Assembly (NCBI GenBank): GCA_028288725.1
Contig: JAQGIC010000073.1
Span: forward strand, 1-40,886
Source: Rhodospirillales bacterium
GTDB taxonomy: Bacteria; Pseudomonadota; Alphaproteobacteria; ATCC43930; CGMCC-115725
Length of the DNA stretch: 40,886 nt
Direction of reading: 5' to 3'
In this document: positions 1-8,392 of the stretch, one piece after another
Layout of the letters: every line of letters starts with the position of its first letter
How positions within the stretch are numbered: the first letter of the stretch is position 1
The notes under the pieces: model-generated
What the model saw: only the letters and a program-made list of their open reading frames with translations
Database searches by the model: none
What the model was told of the DNA's origin: nothing
Position numbers and translations under genes: made by a program

Positions 1-181
1 TCATCAGCACCAGCGCCGTCGAGGTCAGCATCCACGCCGTGTCCCCCGAATCAAGCTTCGGGGCCGCCTCCGCCGCCGCCGCCGCCACAGGCGCCGCATC
101 CTGCGCCAGGGCCGGCGATGCCAGTGCCATGGCCATCAGCCCGAGCCCGGTCATGCGACCGCCCCATTTTTGGATCCCCAT
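1..181 (-). CDS. amtB: Ammonium transporter (Amt/MEP/Rh family), N-terminal fragment
   Basis: This is the 5' end of a minus-strand gene that runs off the left edge of the window. Read from ATG at 181 it gives a signal-peptide-like start (hydrophobic TGLGLMAMALASPALA, likely cleaved after about A26), then an Ala-rich linker. It then reads LDSGDTAWMLTSTALVLM, which is the characteristic start of the first membrane helix of bacterial Amt proteins. Members form trimeric inner-membrane channels that import ammonium. A second in-frame ATG at 154 is possible, but the signal-like segment fits the 181 start about equally well. No glnK gene lies upstream, so the usual glnK-amtB pairing is absent on this side. 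Only about 60 residues are visible, so the assignment rests on the leader plus the SGDTAWML motif. Confidence 0.85.
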   Translation of the reverse strand, partial: MGIQKWGGRMTGLGLMAMALASPALAQDAAPVAAAAAEAAPKLDSGDTAWMLTSTALVLM

Positions 182-552
182 CTCGTTCTCCCCGTTTCTC
201 AGCTTGTCGATCGATAGCGCAATCCCTTGCTCTAGAGCGCGATGGCATGAGGCCTGCTCGGCCTCATATCTGAATCGCCCTCTAAATCAGTCTCTAGGGT
301 GCTTTCGATGGCGAGAAACGGGGGGCCCCCCGGACCCGGCCGTTCCGCCACGAAACCGTCATGTTGCGTCGCAACAATCAAGATTCATGCCAGAAGCCAA
401 TTCATCTCTGGAACTTCAGGTGGTCGGTATCAAAGTAGGAACTTCGGCAAATTTTTATTCTGACTTCAATTTCTTTTATGCAATTTTTATGTGCGTTCGG
501 CGCATCTCGGCCGGGCAGTTGCCCGAAAATTCCGCAATGTGGATTTAAAAGA
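182..552. other. Intergenic region between amtB and the gcdH terminator
   Basis: No convincing gene is seen here. It holds a palindromic intergenic repeat (232-297), a GC-only palindrome near 320-335 (CGGGGGGCCCCCCG), and a markedly AT-rich stretch around 445-490. The AT-rich stretch could contain the amtB promoter. I could not identify a clear sigma-54 (GG-N10-GC) element by eye. Confidence 0.5.
232..297. repeat. Palindromic intergenic repeat, copy 1
   Basis: The unit starts with CTAGAGCGCGATG and ends with CAGTCTCTAG. It contains an inverted repeat in which ATGAGGCC and GGCCTCAT flank the loop TGCTC. A second copy is at 2598-2651. Copy 1 carries about 12 extra bases (near 277-288) relative to copy 2. 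Both copies lie immediately outside genes, as expected for a dispersed intergenic element that folds into a hairpin. Confidence 0.8.
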
Positions 553-580
553 AATCGGCGCTCCGATGGGAGCGCCGATT
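553..580 (-). terminator. Rho-independent terminator of gcdH
   Basis: A perfect 12-bp stem, AATCGGCGCTCC paired with GGAGCGCCGATT, closes a four-base GATG loop. On the minus strand it is followed by TTTCTTTTAA, a good U-rich tail. It sits about 45 bases after the gcdH stop codon. Confidence 0.9.
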
Positions 581-625
581 CTGTCCTCATGGCCGCCGAT
601 CGAAGCCGACGGCTCGATTTTTTCC

Positions 626-1840
626 TTAGGAAAAAGCCGCGATGCCGGTCTGGGCGCGCCCCAGGATCAGGGCGTGCACGTCATGCGTGCCTTCATAGGT
701 GTTGACCGCTTCCAGATTCAACATGTGGCGAATGACGCCATATTCGTCGGACACGCCATTGCCGCCATGCATGTCGCGCGCGACCCGGGCGATGTCGAGC
801 GCCTTGCCGCAATTGTTCCGTTTCAACAGCGAGATCATCTCCGGTGCCGCGCGGCCTTCGTCCTTGAGACGGCCGAGCCGCAGGCAGGCGTGGAGGCCGA
901 GGGTGATCTCGGTCTGCATGTCGACCAGCTTCTTCTGGATCAACTGGTTGGCGGCAAGCGGCCGGCCGAACTGCTTGCGCTCGAGCGTGTAGCTGCGGGC
1001 GGCATGCCAGCAGGCCTCCGCCGCGCCGAGCGCACCCCAGGCGATGCCGTAGCGCGCGTTGTTGAGGCAGGAAAACGGTCCCTTGAGGCCCGACACGTTC
1101 GGCAGCAGGTTCTCGTCGGGCACGAACACCTCGTCCATGACGATCTCGCCGGTGACCGACGCGCGCAGCGAGAACTTGCCCTCGATCTTCGGCGCCGACA
1201 GGCCCTTCATGCCCTTCTCCAGCACGAAGCCGCGGATGACGCCGTCATCGGTCTTGGCCCAGACGACGAAGACGGTCGCGACCGGGGAATTGGTGATCCA
1301 CATCTTGGCGCCGGAGACCGAATAGCCGCCGTCGACCTTGCGCGCGCGGGTGACCATGCTGCCGGGGTCGGAACCATGGTCGGGCTCGGTCAGGCCGAAA
1401 CAGCCGATCCATTCGCCGGTCGCCAGCTTCGGCAGGTATTTCTGGCGCTGCGCCTCGGTGCCGAAGGCATGGATCGGGTACATGACCAGCGAGGATTGCA
1501 CGCTCGCCATGGAGCGGAAGCCGCTGTCGACCCGCTCGATCTCGCGCGCGATGATGCCGTAGCTGACGTAGTTCGTGCCGGCGCAGCCATAGCCGTCGAT
1601 GGTCGAGCCCAGGAAACCCATCTCGCCCATCTCGGTGAAGATGGCGGGGTCGAAGCTCTCCTCGCGGAACATCTTCTGCACGCGCGGCTGCAGCCGGTCC
1701 TGGCAGAAACTGCGCGCCGCCTGTTCGATCAGCCGCTCGTCCTCGCCCAGGCATTCGCCCAGCAACAGCGGATCGGCCCAATCGAACGTGGGCTGGCTCG
1801 ACTTCTTGGCCTCATTTCCCAGGACGGGGGCGGTGGACAT
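626..1840 (-). CDS. gcdH: Glutaryl-CoA dehydrogenase (acyl-CoA dehydrogenase family)
   Basis: This 404-residue FAD enzyme oxidises and decarboxylates glutaryl-CoA to crotonyl-CoA in lysine, hydroxylysine and tryptophan breakdown, passing electrons to ETF. It matches the family along its length. The N-terminal helical part contains [17 protein letters not shown], with R109 at the place of the substrate-binding Arg of known GcdH. The middle domain has [16 protein letters not shown]. The C-terminal [17 protein letters not shown] holds the catalytic Glu at about residue 383. The ATG at 1840 has a GAGGGAG ribosome site. The gene stands alone, with its own terminator (553-580) and a palindrome 25 bases upstream of the start (1865-1880). 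A general acyl-CoA dehydrogenase is the alternative, but the [10 protein letters not shown] and QSSLVMYPI segments favour GcdH. Confidence 0.93.
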   Translation of the reverse strand: MSTAPVLGNEAKKSSQPTFDWADPLLLGECLGEDERLIEQAARSFCQDRLQPRVQKMFREESFDPAIFTEMGEMGFLGSTIDGYGCAGTNYVSYGIIAREIERVDSGFRSMASVQSSLVMYPIHAFGTEAQRQKYLPKLATGEWIGCFGLTEPDHGSDPGSMVTRARKVDGGYSVSGAKMWITNSPVATVFVVWAKTDDGVIRGFVLEKGMKGLSAPKIEGKFSLRASVTGEIVMDEVFVPDENLLPNVSGLKGPFSCLNNARYGIAWGALGAAEACWHAARSYTLERKQFGRPLAANQLIQKKLVDMQTEITLGLHACLRLGRLKDEGRAAPEMISLLKRNNCGKALDIARVARDMHGGNGVSDEYGVIRHMLNLEAVNTYEGTHDVHALILGRAQTGIAAFS

Positions 1841-1864
1841 GGCAGAACTCCCTCAGGCGCATGT

Positions 1865-1880
1865 TATTTGTATGCAAATA
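1865..1880. promoter_or_regulatory. GntR-like palindromic operator upstream of gcdH
   Basis: TATTTG and CAAATA form a perfect 6-bp inverted repeat around TATG, giving the core TTTGTATGCAAA. This resembles TTGTATACAA-type sites of GntR-family regulators. It lies 25 bases before the gcdH ATG, where a repressor would block transcription. No GntR gene is present in the window, so the regulator is unknown. Confidence 0.45.
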
Positions 1881-2193
1881 GTCTTCGTCGGACAATGCCG
1901 CAATCGGTACCGGAGAATGCCTCAAGGCCGGAAGGCGCGCCAGCCGATCTCGCTTGCCGGTGCCGGCCCCATTTCTGGCAGGTTTCAGCAAACACTCATT
2001 CGCGGATTCGCGCATCCTTGAAGTGTGGCGACTCCAACTCAAAGAGGATTACTCAGGGCTTTGAAGTGGCGGCGGGGAGGGCATCCACGCGTTTCTGGGG
2101 GGAATACATGAACTTATTGCGTCAGTTCAAGAGCAGGATCATAATCGAACTCCGGTTCTGATGGAGACGAGACCGGCGGAGATGGTCCAGGCT

Positions 2194-2601
2194 ATGTCGG
2201 AACTGCGCAAAAAGCGCTTGGCGGCGACCTATGAGGTTCAGGTCAAGATCGAGGGAGAATGGCGGGTCGCCAACGCGGTCGAGGATCGCGAAGAGGCGAT
2301 CCTGGAGGCCGTGGCCCTGACCGGCGAGCATGACGGTCTGGCGCCGGTTCGCGTGCTGGGCGAGCTCAACGACATTCTGACGAACTCGGTTCGCCCGAGC
2401 GTGATCTGGAGCCACAAACCACCGCCGCAACCGCCACCGGCCGACGCCTTCGAACAGAAGCGCAATGTGCGGCTCGCCCGCAAGGGTCTGGCGGGCGAAC
2501 GCCGCGCCTGGCTGGGTCTGGGCGGCGCGCTGCTGCTGGGCTTGCTGGCGCTCTGCATCTATGTCGGCACGCACATCCACATGGCCAACGTCCGGTACTA
2601 G
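2194..2601 (+). CDS. Unknown small protein with a C-terminal membrane anchor
   Basis: I do not recognise this family. From ATG 2194 it gives 135 residues; an in-frame ATG at 2161 would add 11. The first part (ATYEVQVKIEGEWRVANAVEDREEAILEAVAL) looks like a small alpha/beta fold. A proline-rich linker (KPPPQPPPADA) and a basic stretch (KRNVRLARKG) follow. The C-terminus is one strong membrane helix (WLGLGGALLLGLLALCIYV) with a short tail. The layout suggests a cytosolic domain tethered to the inner membrane. The start is uncertain: a GGAG lies 12 bases before 2194, and no good site precedes 2161. The stop codon TAG is formed by the first bases of the intergenic repeat at 2598. An overlapping minus-strand reading frame has less protein-like composition. 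Confidence 0.6.
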   Translation: MSELRKKRLAATYEVQVKIEGEWRVANAVEDREEAILEAVALTGEHDGLAPVRVLGELNDILTNSVRPSVIWSHKPPPQPPPADAFEQKRNVRLARKGLAGERRAWLGLGGALLLGLLALCIYVGTHIHMANVRY

Positions 2602-2651
2602 AGCGCGATGATATGAGGCCTGCTCGGTCTCATATCTGAATCAGTCTCTAG
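2598..2651. repeat. Palindromic intergenic repeat, copy 2
   Basis: This is the second copy of the element at 232-297, again bounded by CTAGAGCGCGATG and CAGTCTCTAG. It has a perfect GATATGAG / CTCATATC stem. It lies between the convergent ends of the small membrane-protein gene and the opp operon, where it could act as a transcription end or mRNA stabiliser. Confidence 0.8.
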
Positions 2652-2696
2652 CCGGCTCATAAATTTCCGTCGTTCCCGTCTGCGCGGGAATTGCGC

Positions 2697-3707
2697 TCAC
2701 TCCATCAGCAGCTGGATCGCCTCGCGCCAGCGGTGGCACGACACCGTGTGACTGTCGGTCACCGGTTCCAGCACCGGCACGACGCTTTGGCATTTCTCGA
2801 TCACGATCGGGCAGCGGGTACGGAACACGCAGCCGGACGGCGGATTGATCGGCGAAGGCAGGTCGCCGGTCAGCGAAACGCGCTTCTTCGCGCGTTCCTT
2901 GTCCGGATCGGCGATCGGCACGGCCGACAGCAGCGCCTGGGTATAGGGGTGGCGCGGGTTGCGATAGATCTCGTCGCGCTCGGCCAATTCGGCGATCTTG
3001 CCCAGATACAGCACCATGACCCGGTCGCTGATCCGGCGCACGACCGACAGATTGTGCGAGATGAAGATCAGCGCCAGGTTTTCCTCGGTCTGCAGCCGCT
3101 TCAGGAGATTGATGATCTGCGCCTGGATCGACACGTCGAGGGCGGAGACCGGCTCGTCGCACACCAGCAGTTTCGGCTTCAGGATCAGCGCGCGGGCGAT
3201 GCCGATGCGCTGGCACTGGCCGCCCGAGAATTCGTGGGGATAGCGGTTGATCAGGTGGGACGGCAGTCCGACCCGCTCCATCGCCTCGACCACGCGGGCC
3301 CGCTTGTCTTGCTCGGCCATGCCCGGCTCGAACGTGTCGAGCGGCTCGGCGACGATGGCGCCCACGGTCATGCGCGGGTCGAGGGCCGCCAGCGGATCCT
3401 GGAAGATGATCTGCATTTCGCGGCGCAAGGATCTGAGCGCGCTCTTGGATGCGTCTTCCAGCGGACGGCCGAGCCAGACGACCGTGCCGGCGCTGGACGG
3501 GATCAGCTTCAGCACGGCGCGGCCGAGCGTGGACTTGCCGCAGCCGGATTCACCGACGATGCCCAGGGTTTCGCCGGGATAGAGGTCGAAGCTGACGCCG
3601 TCGACCGCCTTCACGACGCGCTTTTCGGCGAACAGGTCGTTCTTGACCGGAAAATGGACCTTGAGGTTGCGCACGCTCAACAGCGGCGAGGATGAAGACA
3701 GGGACAT
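2697..3707 (-). CDS. oppF: Oligopeptide ABC transporter ATP-binding protein OppF
   Basis: This is a 336-residue ABC ATPase that energises peptide import together with OppD. It has Walker A GESGCGKST (residues 52-60), Q-loop IFQDP, signature SGGQCQR (161-167), Walker B LLVCDEP (180-186) and the switch His in ISHN. The C-terminal oligo_HPY region (NPRHPYTQALL, then GCVFRTRCPI with spaced Cys) marks the dipeptide/oligopeptide subfamily. The ATG at 3707 follows the oppD stop (3716-3718) by 8 bases, so the two are translationally close. A longer in-frame opening upstream runs inside oppD in another frame and is not used. It is the last gene of the minus-strand oppABCDF operon. Confidence 0.95.
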   Translation of the reverse strand: MSLSSSSPLLSVRNLKVHFPVKNDLFAEKRVVKAVDGVSFDLYPGETLGIVGESGCGKSTLGRAVLKLIPSSAGTVVWLGRPLEDASKSALRSLRREMQIIFQDPLAALDPRMTVGAIVAEPLDTFEPGMAEQDKRARVVEAMERVGLPSHLINRYPHEFSGGQCQRIGIARALILKPKLLVCDEPVSALDVSIQAQIINLLKRLQTEENLALIFISHNLSVVRRISDRVMVLYLGKIAELAERDEIYRNPRHPYTQALLSAVPIADPDKERAKKRVSLTGDLPSPINPPSGCVFRTRCPIVIEKCQSVVPVLEPVTDSHTVSCHRWREAIQLLME

Positions 3708-3715
3708 GTTCTTTC

Positions 3716-4729
3716 TCACGCGACCAGACGATCGAGCGTGCAGGCCTTGGCGCGGCCGGGCGCGATCTCGCGCAGCGGCGGTACGGCTTGGCGGCATTGC
3801 TCGGACACGAAGGCGCAGCGCGGCGCAAAGGCGCAGCCGGGCGGCATTTGGGCGAGGTTGGGCGGCTGCCCGGCGATGGTCGGCAGATCGCCCGACAGAT
3901 CGTCGTCGAGCCGCGGCATCGACAGCAGTAGGGCGCGCGTATAGGGATGCTGCGGATCGTAGAAGATATCGCGTACCGGCCCCTGCTCGACGATGCGGCC
4001 GCCATACATGACCATGACCCGGTCGCACAGGCCGGCGACGACGCCCAGATCATGGGTGACCAGGATGATCGAGGTGCCGGTCACCGCCTGCTGCTCGGCC
4101 AGCAGGTCCAGGATTTCGGCCTGGATCGTGACGTCGAGCGCGGTGGTCGGCTCGTCGGCGATCAGCAGATCCGGCCGGCACAGCATGCCCATGGCGATCA
4201 TGACGCGCTGGCGCATGCCGCCAGACAGCTCGTGCGGATACATGTCGAGCCGTTTGCCCGGCTCCGGAATATGCACCTGCTCCAGCACCTCGCGCGCCTG
4301 CTCGCGCGCCATGGCCGGGTTGGTGCCCTGATGGAAGGTCAGCACCTCGGTCAGCTGCTGGCCGACCGTCAGGTACGGGTTGAGCGCGGTCATCGGGTCC
4401 TGGAAGATCATCGCCATGCGCGTGCCGCGAATCTTGTTCAGCTGCTCGCGCGACATCCCCAGGATCTCGCGATCGTCGAACTTGACGCTGCCGGTCGACG
4501 TGCCGTTGTGCGGCAGCAGGCCCATGATCGACATCAGGACCTGGCTCTTGCCCGATCCGGATTCGCCGACGATACCGATCGTCTCGCCCTTGTTCACATG
4601 GAAGCTGACGCCGTTCACCGCCGACACCGAACCGTCGGGCGTGGCGAAACGGGTCACGAGTTGGTCGACGACCAGCAGCGGCGTCTGGTTGCCGGTCTTC
4701 CAGCCGGGCTGCTCTTGGCTAACGGTCAT
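3716..4729 (-). CDS. oppD: Oligopeptide ABC transporter ATP-binding protein OppD
   Basis: This is a 337-residue ABC ATPase partner of OppF. It shows Walker A GESGSGKS (55-62), Q-loop IFQDPMTALNP, signature LSGGMRQ (168-174), Walker B LLIADE (188-193) and the H-loop VTHDLG. The C-terminal oligo_HPY segment has DPQHPYTRALL and a Cys-bearing GCAFAPRCAF. The ATG at 4729 overlaps the oppC stop by one base (TGATG), which indicates translational coupling and fixes the start. Order and overlaps match a single opp transcript. Confidence 0.95.
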   Translation of the reverse strand: MTVSQEQPGWKTGNQTPLLVVDQLVTRFATPDGSVSAVNGVSFHVNKGETIGIVGESGSGKSQVLMSIMGLLPHNGTSTGSVKFDDREILGMSREQLNKIRGTRMAMIFQDPMTALNPYLTVGQQLTEVLTFHQGTNPAMAREQAREVLEQVHIPEPGKRLDMYPHELSGGMRQRVMIAMGMLCRPDLLIADEPTTALDVTIQAEILDLLAEQQAVTGTSIILVTHDLGVVAGLCDRVMVMYGGRIVEQGPVRDIFYDPQHPYTRALLLSMPRLDDDLSGDLPTIAGQPPNLAQMPPGCAFAPRCAFVSEQCRQAVPPLREIAPGRAKACTLDRLVA

Positions 4730-5622
4730 CAGCGATCCTTGGGGTCGAGGGCGTCGCGCAAGCCGTCGCCGAGGAAATTGAGAGAGAAGAGCGTGACGGC
4801 GAGGAAGGTCGCGGGGAACAGCAGCGACCAGGGCGCCGTCTCCATGTCGCGCGCGCCATCGCTGATCAATACGCCCCAGCTGGTCATCGGCTCCTGCACG
4901 CCCAGGCCCAGGAACGACAGGAAGCTTTCCAGCAGAATGACCTTCGGCACGGTCAGCGTGACGAACACCATGACCGGACCCAGGATGTTCGGAATGATGT
5001 GCCGGCGCACGATGGCCGGGCTGGACGCACCGAACGCATGCGCCGCTTCGATGAATTCGCGGTGCTTCAGCGCCATGGTCTGGCCGCGCACGATGCGGGC
5101 CATGTCCAGCCACTCGACCGCGCCGATCGCCACGAAGATCAGGAAGATGTTCCGGCCGAAGAACACGGTCAGCAGGATGACGAAGAACATGAAGGGCAGG
5201 GAATAGAGGATGTCGACGATGCGCATCATCACATTGTCGACCGCCCCGCCCAGATAGCCCGCGACGGCACCGTAGGTGACGCCGATCACGAGGCTGACGA
5301 TCGAGGCGAGGACGCCGACCATCAGCGAGACGCGCGCGCCGTAGAGCGTGCGGGCGAACAGATCGCGGCCGTTGGAATCGGTGCCGAAGTAATAGCCGTT
5401 GGCCCAGTCGGGCGGGGCGCCGATATCCTCCCACGAGATATCGTCCATGGCATGGGCCGAGATGTAGGGCGCCAGGATCGCGAGGGCCGCGATGATGATC
5501 AGCACGATCAGGCCGCCCATGGCGGCGCGGTTGCGCATCAATCGGCGGCGGGCGCTCGTCCACAGGCTGGTGCCCTGGGCCGGCATGGCGACGCCGGCGG
5601 CGTCGAGCGGAGTGACGGACAT
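4729..5622 (-). CDS. oppC: Oligopeptide ABC transporter permease OppC
   Basis: This 297-residue inner-membrane permease is the second membrane subunit of the peptide importer. It starts with a cytosolic tail, then a first helix (MGGLIVLIIIAALAILAPYIS) and a periplasmic loop (GTDSNGRDLFARTLYGARVSL, typical of OppC/DppC). Further helices follow, with the EAA coupling loop EFIEAAHAFGASSPAIVRRHIIPN. The ATG at 5622 has a strong AGGAAGGGG ribosome site that overlaps the end of oppB, which stops 15 bases upstream. Confidence 0.95.
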   Translation of the reverse strand: MSVTPLDAAGVAMPAQGTSLWTSARRRLMRNRAAMGGLIVLIIIAALAILAPYISAHAMDDISWEDIGAPPDWANGYYFGTDSNGRDLFARTLYGARVSLMVGVLASIVSLVIGVTYGAVAGYLGGAVDNVMMRIVDILYSLPFMFFVILLTVFFGRNIFLIFVAIGAVEWLDMARIVRGQTMALKHREFIEAAHAFGASSPAIVRRHIIPNILGPVMVFVTLTVPKVILLESFLSFLGLGVQEPMTSWGVLISDGARDMETAPWSLLFPATFLAVTLFSLNFLGDGLRDALDPKDR

Positions 5623-5636
5623 GGGAACGCCCCTTC

Positions 5637-6563
5637 CTAGCGATGAGCCAGCTTGGGATCGAGGACGCCATAGAGCACGTCCACGAGCAGGTTGAAGAGA
5701 ATGATCAGCACGCCGTAGAAAATCACGACGCCCATCACCAGCGTATAGTCGCGGTTCAGGGCACCCTGGATGAAATAGCGGCCGATGCCGGGGATCGAGA
5801 AGATCTGCTCGATCACGACCGAACCGGTGATGATGCCGGCGCAGGCGGGACCCAGGTACGAGACGACCGGCAGAAAGGCGGCACGGGCCGCGTGGCGGGT
5901 CACCGTCAGCCATTCCGACAGGCCCTTGGCCCGGGCCGTGCGGATGAAGTTGGAACGCAGCACCTCGATCATGCTGCCGCGCGTCAGGCGCGAGACATAG
6001 GCGATCTGGGGCAGCGCCAGCGCCACCACCGGCAGGATCTTGTATTTCAGCTCGTGCCCGTCGCCCCAGCCGCCGACCGGCAGGACGCGCAGATAGACGC
6101 CCAGCACCAGGGTCAAGAGCGGCGCCATGACGAAATTCGGGATGGTGATGCCGGTCATGGCCGCAGTCATGATGGTGTAGTCGGCCGTGCGGTTCTGCTT
6201 CAATGCAGCGAGCGAGCCCAGCGCGCCGCCGATGATCACGGCCAGGAACACGGCGGTCAGGCCCAGTTCCATCGAGACCGGGAAGCCGGCCCAGATCAGC
6301 TCGGTGACGCTATAGTCCTTATAGGAAAAGGACGGGCCGAAGTTCCCCTCGAGCACGCTTTTCAAATAGAGCCAATATTGCCCGACCAGCGGCTGGTCCA
6401 GGTGATAGACGCGGTTCAGGTTCTCCTGGATCTCGGCCGGCACCGCGCGCTCGCTGTCGAACGGGCCGCCCGGTGCCAGGCGGATCATGAAGAACGCGAT
6501 CGTGATGATCACGAATAGCGTCGGCACCGCCCCCAAAAGACGTTTGGCGACAAATGAAAACAT
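5637..6563 (-). CDS. oppB: Oligopeptide ABC transporter permease OppB
   Basis: This is a 308-residue permease with about six membrane helices. It begins with the family-typical KRLLGAVPTLFVIITIAFFMIRLAPGGPF. The periplasmic loop is short, and the EAA loop includes RTARAKGLSEWLTVTRHAARAAFLPVVSYLG. The C-terminal part has IEQIFSIPGIGRYFIQGALNRDYTLVMGVVIFYG, as in OppB/DppB. It lies 66 bases after oppA, and that gap holds a strong hairpin (6592-6621). It pairs with OppC to form the translocation path. Confidence 0.95.
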   Translation of the reverse strand: MFSFVAKRLLGAVPTLFVIITIAFFMIRLAPGGPFDSERAVPAEIQENLNRVYHLDQPLVGQYWLYLKSVLEGNFGPSFSYKDYSVTELIWAGFPVSMELGLTAVFLAVIIGGALGSLAALKQNRTADYTIMTAAMTGITIPNFVMAPLLTLVLGVYLRVLPVGGWGDGHELKYKILPVVALALPQIAYVSRLTRGSMIEVLRSNFIRTARAKGLSEWLTVTRHAARAAFLPVVSYLGPACAGIITGSVVIEQIFSIPGIGRYFIQGALNRDYTLVMGVVIFYGVLIILFNLLVDVLYGVLDPKLAHR

Positions 6564-6591
6564 GTCGGTATCTGATCCAGTTCCGGAGGAT

Positions 6592-6621
6592 ATCGGGACG
6601 GCACCAGAGGTGCCGCCCGAT
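6592..6621 (-). promoter_or_regulatory. Hairpin between oppA and oppB
   Basis: A near-perfect stem directly follows the oppA stop. ATCGGG plus CGGCACC pair with GGTGCCG plus CCCGAT around the loop AGA, with a single bulged base at 6598. On the transcribed (minus) strand it is not followed by a U-run. It is therefore better explained as an mRNA-stabilising or partial-termination element that raises binding-protein levels over the permeases. Confidence 0.7.
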
Positions 6622-6629
6622 CTTTGGCC

Positions 6630-8237
6630 TCAATGCTTTGCGATAGTCACGTTCTTCGAGTAGAAATAGCCGAGAATGTTGAGATCGAAGCCCTGAACAT
6701 AGGCCTTGATCATCCGCTTGTTCACATAGTCGTAGATCGGCATCATCGGCAGATCGCGGATCACCAGCTTTTCGGCATCCTGCAGCATCTGGATGCGCTT
6801 TTCCGGATCGACCGTCACGGCCGCGGTCTTAACCAGCTTGTCATATTCCGGGTTGTTATAGCCCATGTCATTCAGGCCGGCATCGGACTGCAACAGCTCG
6901 GCGAAGGTGTTGGGATCGGCATAGTCCGCGATCCAGCCGGCGCGGAACAGCTGCGTCGCCTTCTTTTCCTTGCGGGTCTCCAGGAATACTTTGAACTCCT
7001 GATTGACCAGGGTCACGTTCACGCCCAGCGCCTGCTTCATCATGGAAGCGATGGCGATCATGATCTTCTTATGGTTCTCGCTGGTATTGTACATGATCTC
7101 GAGATTGAGCGGCTTGTCGGGGCCGTAACCGGCCTCCTTGTACAGCTCCTTGGCCTTGGCGATGCGCTCGGGCATCGGCATGGTCTTCCAATCGAGGAAC
7201 TGCGACTGATAGCCGGCAATGCCGGGGGGGACCCAGCTATAGGCCGGCTGCTCGCCGGTCTTGGTGATCTTGGCCACGATCGCCTCGCGATCGATCACCA
7301 GGCTCAGCGCCTGGCGGAGCTTCAGATTGTCCTTGAACGGCGGCTGGCTCAGATTGAAGCCCATGTAGTAGGAGCCCAGATAGGGCACGATCTTGAGTTC
7401 GCCCGGCAGATCCTTGCGGATGAAATCGACCTGGTCGGACGGCACCTCGTTGGTGACGTCCAACTCGCCGGCGCGATAGCGCTTCAGCTCCTCGTTCTGA
7501 TTCTCGATCGGGTAGTAATCGACCTCCGACAGCTTGACGTTGGCCGCGTCCCAATAGTTCGGATTCTTGACCGCGACGATGCGCGACTGGGGCGTCCAGT
7601 CCTTCAGCATGAAGGCGCCGTTGGTGACAAGATTGCCGGGGCGGGTGAACTGATTGCCGTATTTCGCGATCGCCGCCTTGTTGACCGGCAGGAAGCGGGC
7701 ATGGCCGATCAGGCGGGTAAAATAGCCGGTCGGCGACTTCAAGGTAACCTCGAAGGTCTGCGGGTCGATCGCGCGCACGCCGAGCGACTTCACGTCCTTG
7801 TTGACGGCCGTGGCGATGTCCTCGGCATTCTTGATCGGATAATACAGGAACGAGTACTTCGACCCCGTCGCCGGATCGACGGCGCGCCGCCAGCTATAGA
7901 CAAAATCCTCGGCCGTCAGCGGCGTGCCGTCCGACCATTTCAGGCCGGGGCGCAGCTTGAAGCTATAGACCAGGCCATCGGGGCTGACGCTCCAGCTTTC
8001 GGCTTGAGCCGGAGCGACCTTGCCATCCTTGTCGATGACGACGAGGCCCTCGTAGAGGTCGCGCTCGATGTGGCTGTCCTGGGTGTTCTCCGAAATCTGC
8101 GGGTCGAGCGTCTGCGGCTCCGACCCGTTGCCGATGCGGAGCACCTGGCCGGCGTCCTGGGCGAGCGCCAGGGTAGAAGTCATCGTCAGCAAGGCGAAAG
8201 CCATGCTGAGGCCGAAGGCGGCGCGCGTACGAAGCAT
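6630..8237 (-). CDS. oppA: Peptide ABC transporter substrate-binding protein OppA
   Basis: This is a 535-residue periplasmic binding protein of the SBP_bac_5 family. A Sec signal peptide (hydrophobic core LSMAFALLTMTSTLALA) is likely cleaved after A26. The mature protein opens with LRIGNGSEPQTLDPQ, typical of OppA/MppA. It also has GLVYSFKLRPGLKWSDGTPLTAEDFVYSWRR and the C-terminal domain signature DYADPNTFAELLQSDAG. A preference for peptides is inferred from this resemblance and the operon. The ATG at 8237 follows an AGGGG ribosome site. It is the first gene of the oppABCDF operon. Confidence 0.95.
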   Translation of the reverse strand: MLRTRAAFGLSMAFALLTMTSTLALAQDAGQVLRIGNGSEPQTLDPQISENTQDSHIERDLYEGLVVIDKDGKVAPAQAESWSVSPDGLVYSFKLRPGLKWSDGTPLTAEDFVYSWRRAVDPATGSKYSFLYYPIKNAEDIATAVNKDVKSLGVRAIDPQTFEVTLKSPTGYFTRLIGHARFLPVNKAAIAKYGNQFTRPGNLVTNGAFMLKDWTPQSRIVAVKNPNYWDAANVKLSEVDYYPIENQNEELKRYRAGELDVTNEVPSDQVDFIRKDLPGELKIVPYLGSYYMGFNLSQPPFKDNLKLRQALSLVIDREAIVAKITKTGEQPAYSWVPPGIAGYQSQFLDWKTMPMPERIAKAKELYKEAGYGPDKPLNLEIMYNTSENHKKIMIAIASMMKQALGVNVTLVNQEFKVFLETRKEKKATQLFRAGWIADYADPNTFAELLQSDAGLNDMGYNNPEYDKLVKTAAVTVDPEKRIQMLQDAEKLVIRDLPMMPIYDYVNKRMIKAYVQGFDLNILGYFYSKNVTIAKH

Positions 8238-8392
8238 TGAGATTTATCCCCTGATCGGCCGCCTTTGCGGGCGTTCTTGGCCGTGAAGATTCCCTTTCAC
8301 GGTTTCTAGTGCAACGAATTTCGCGCGTCCGGCGGAAAACCGCCGGACGCGCGCTGATTTTGATGCGAAGTCGCGCGCTCTTTACCTTAATT

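Noticed and set aside
51-248. Minus-strand 65-codon frame at the left edge
   Set aside because: Its Gly run comes from reading the Amt signal-peptide region out of frame; the true frame from 181 reads into an Amt motif.
491-2161. Long plus-strand open frame (556 codons) opposite gcdH
   Set aside because: It lies antisense to a clear gcdH, is rich in Arg, Ala, Gly and His as in high-GC shadow frames, and shows no domain.
2122-2580. Minus-strand frame opposite the tail-anchored protein gene
   Set aside because: Rich in Gln and Arg with no membrane or domain pattern; the plus frame has a clean transmembrane helix and a soluble head.
2664-2690. Possible REP arm (TCGTTCCCGTCTGCGCGGGAA)-like sequence after oppF
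   Set aside because: It resembles one arm of the CATTCCCGC family but has no matching second arm, so it is at most a degraded fragment.
6624-8240. 538-codon open frame antisense to the whole of oppA
   Set aside because: Composition is that of a mirror frame of a GC-rich gene; oppA has a signal peptide and family motifs.
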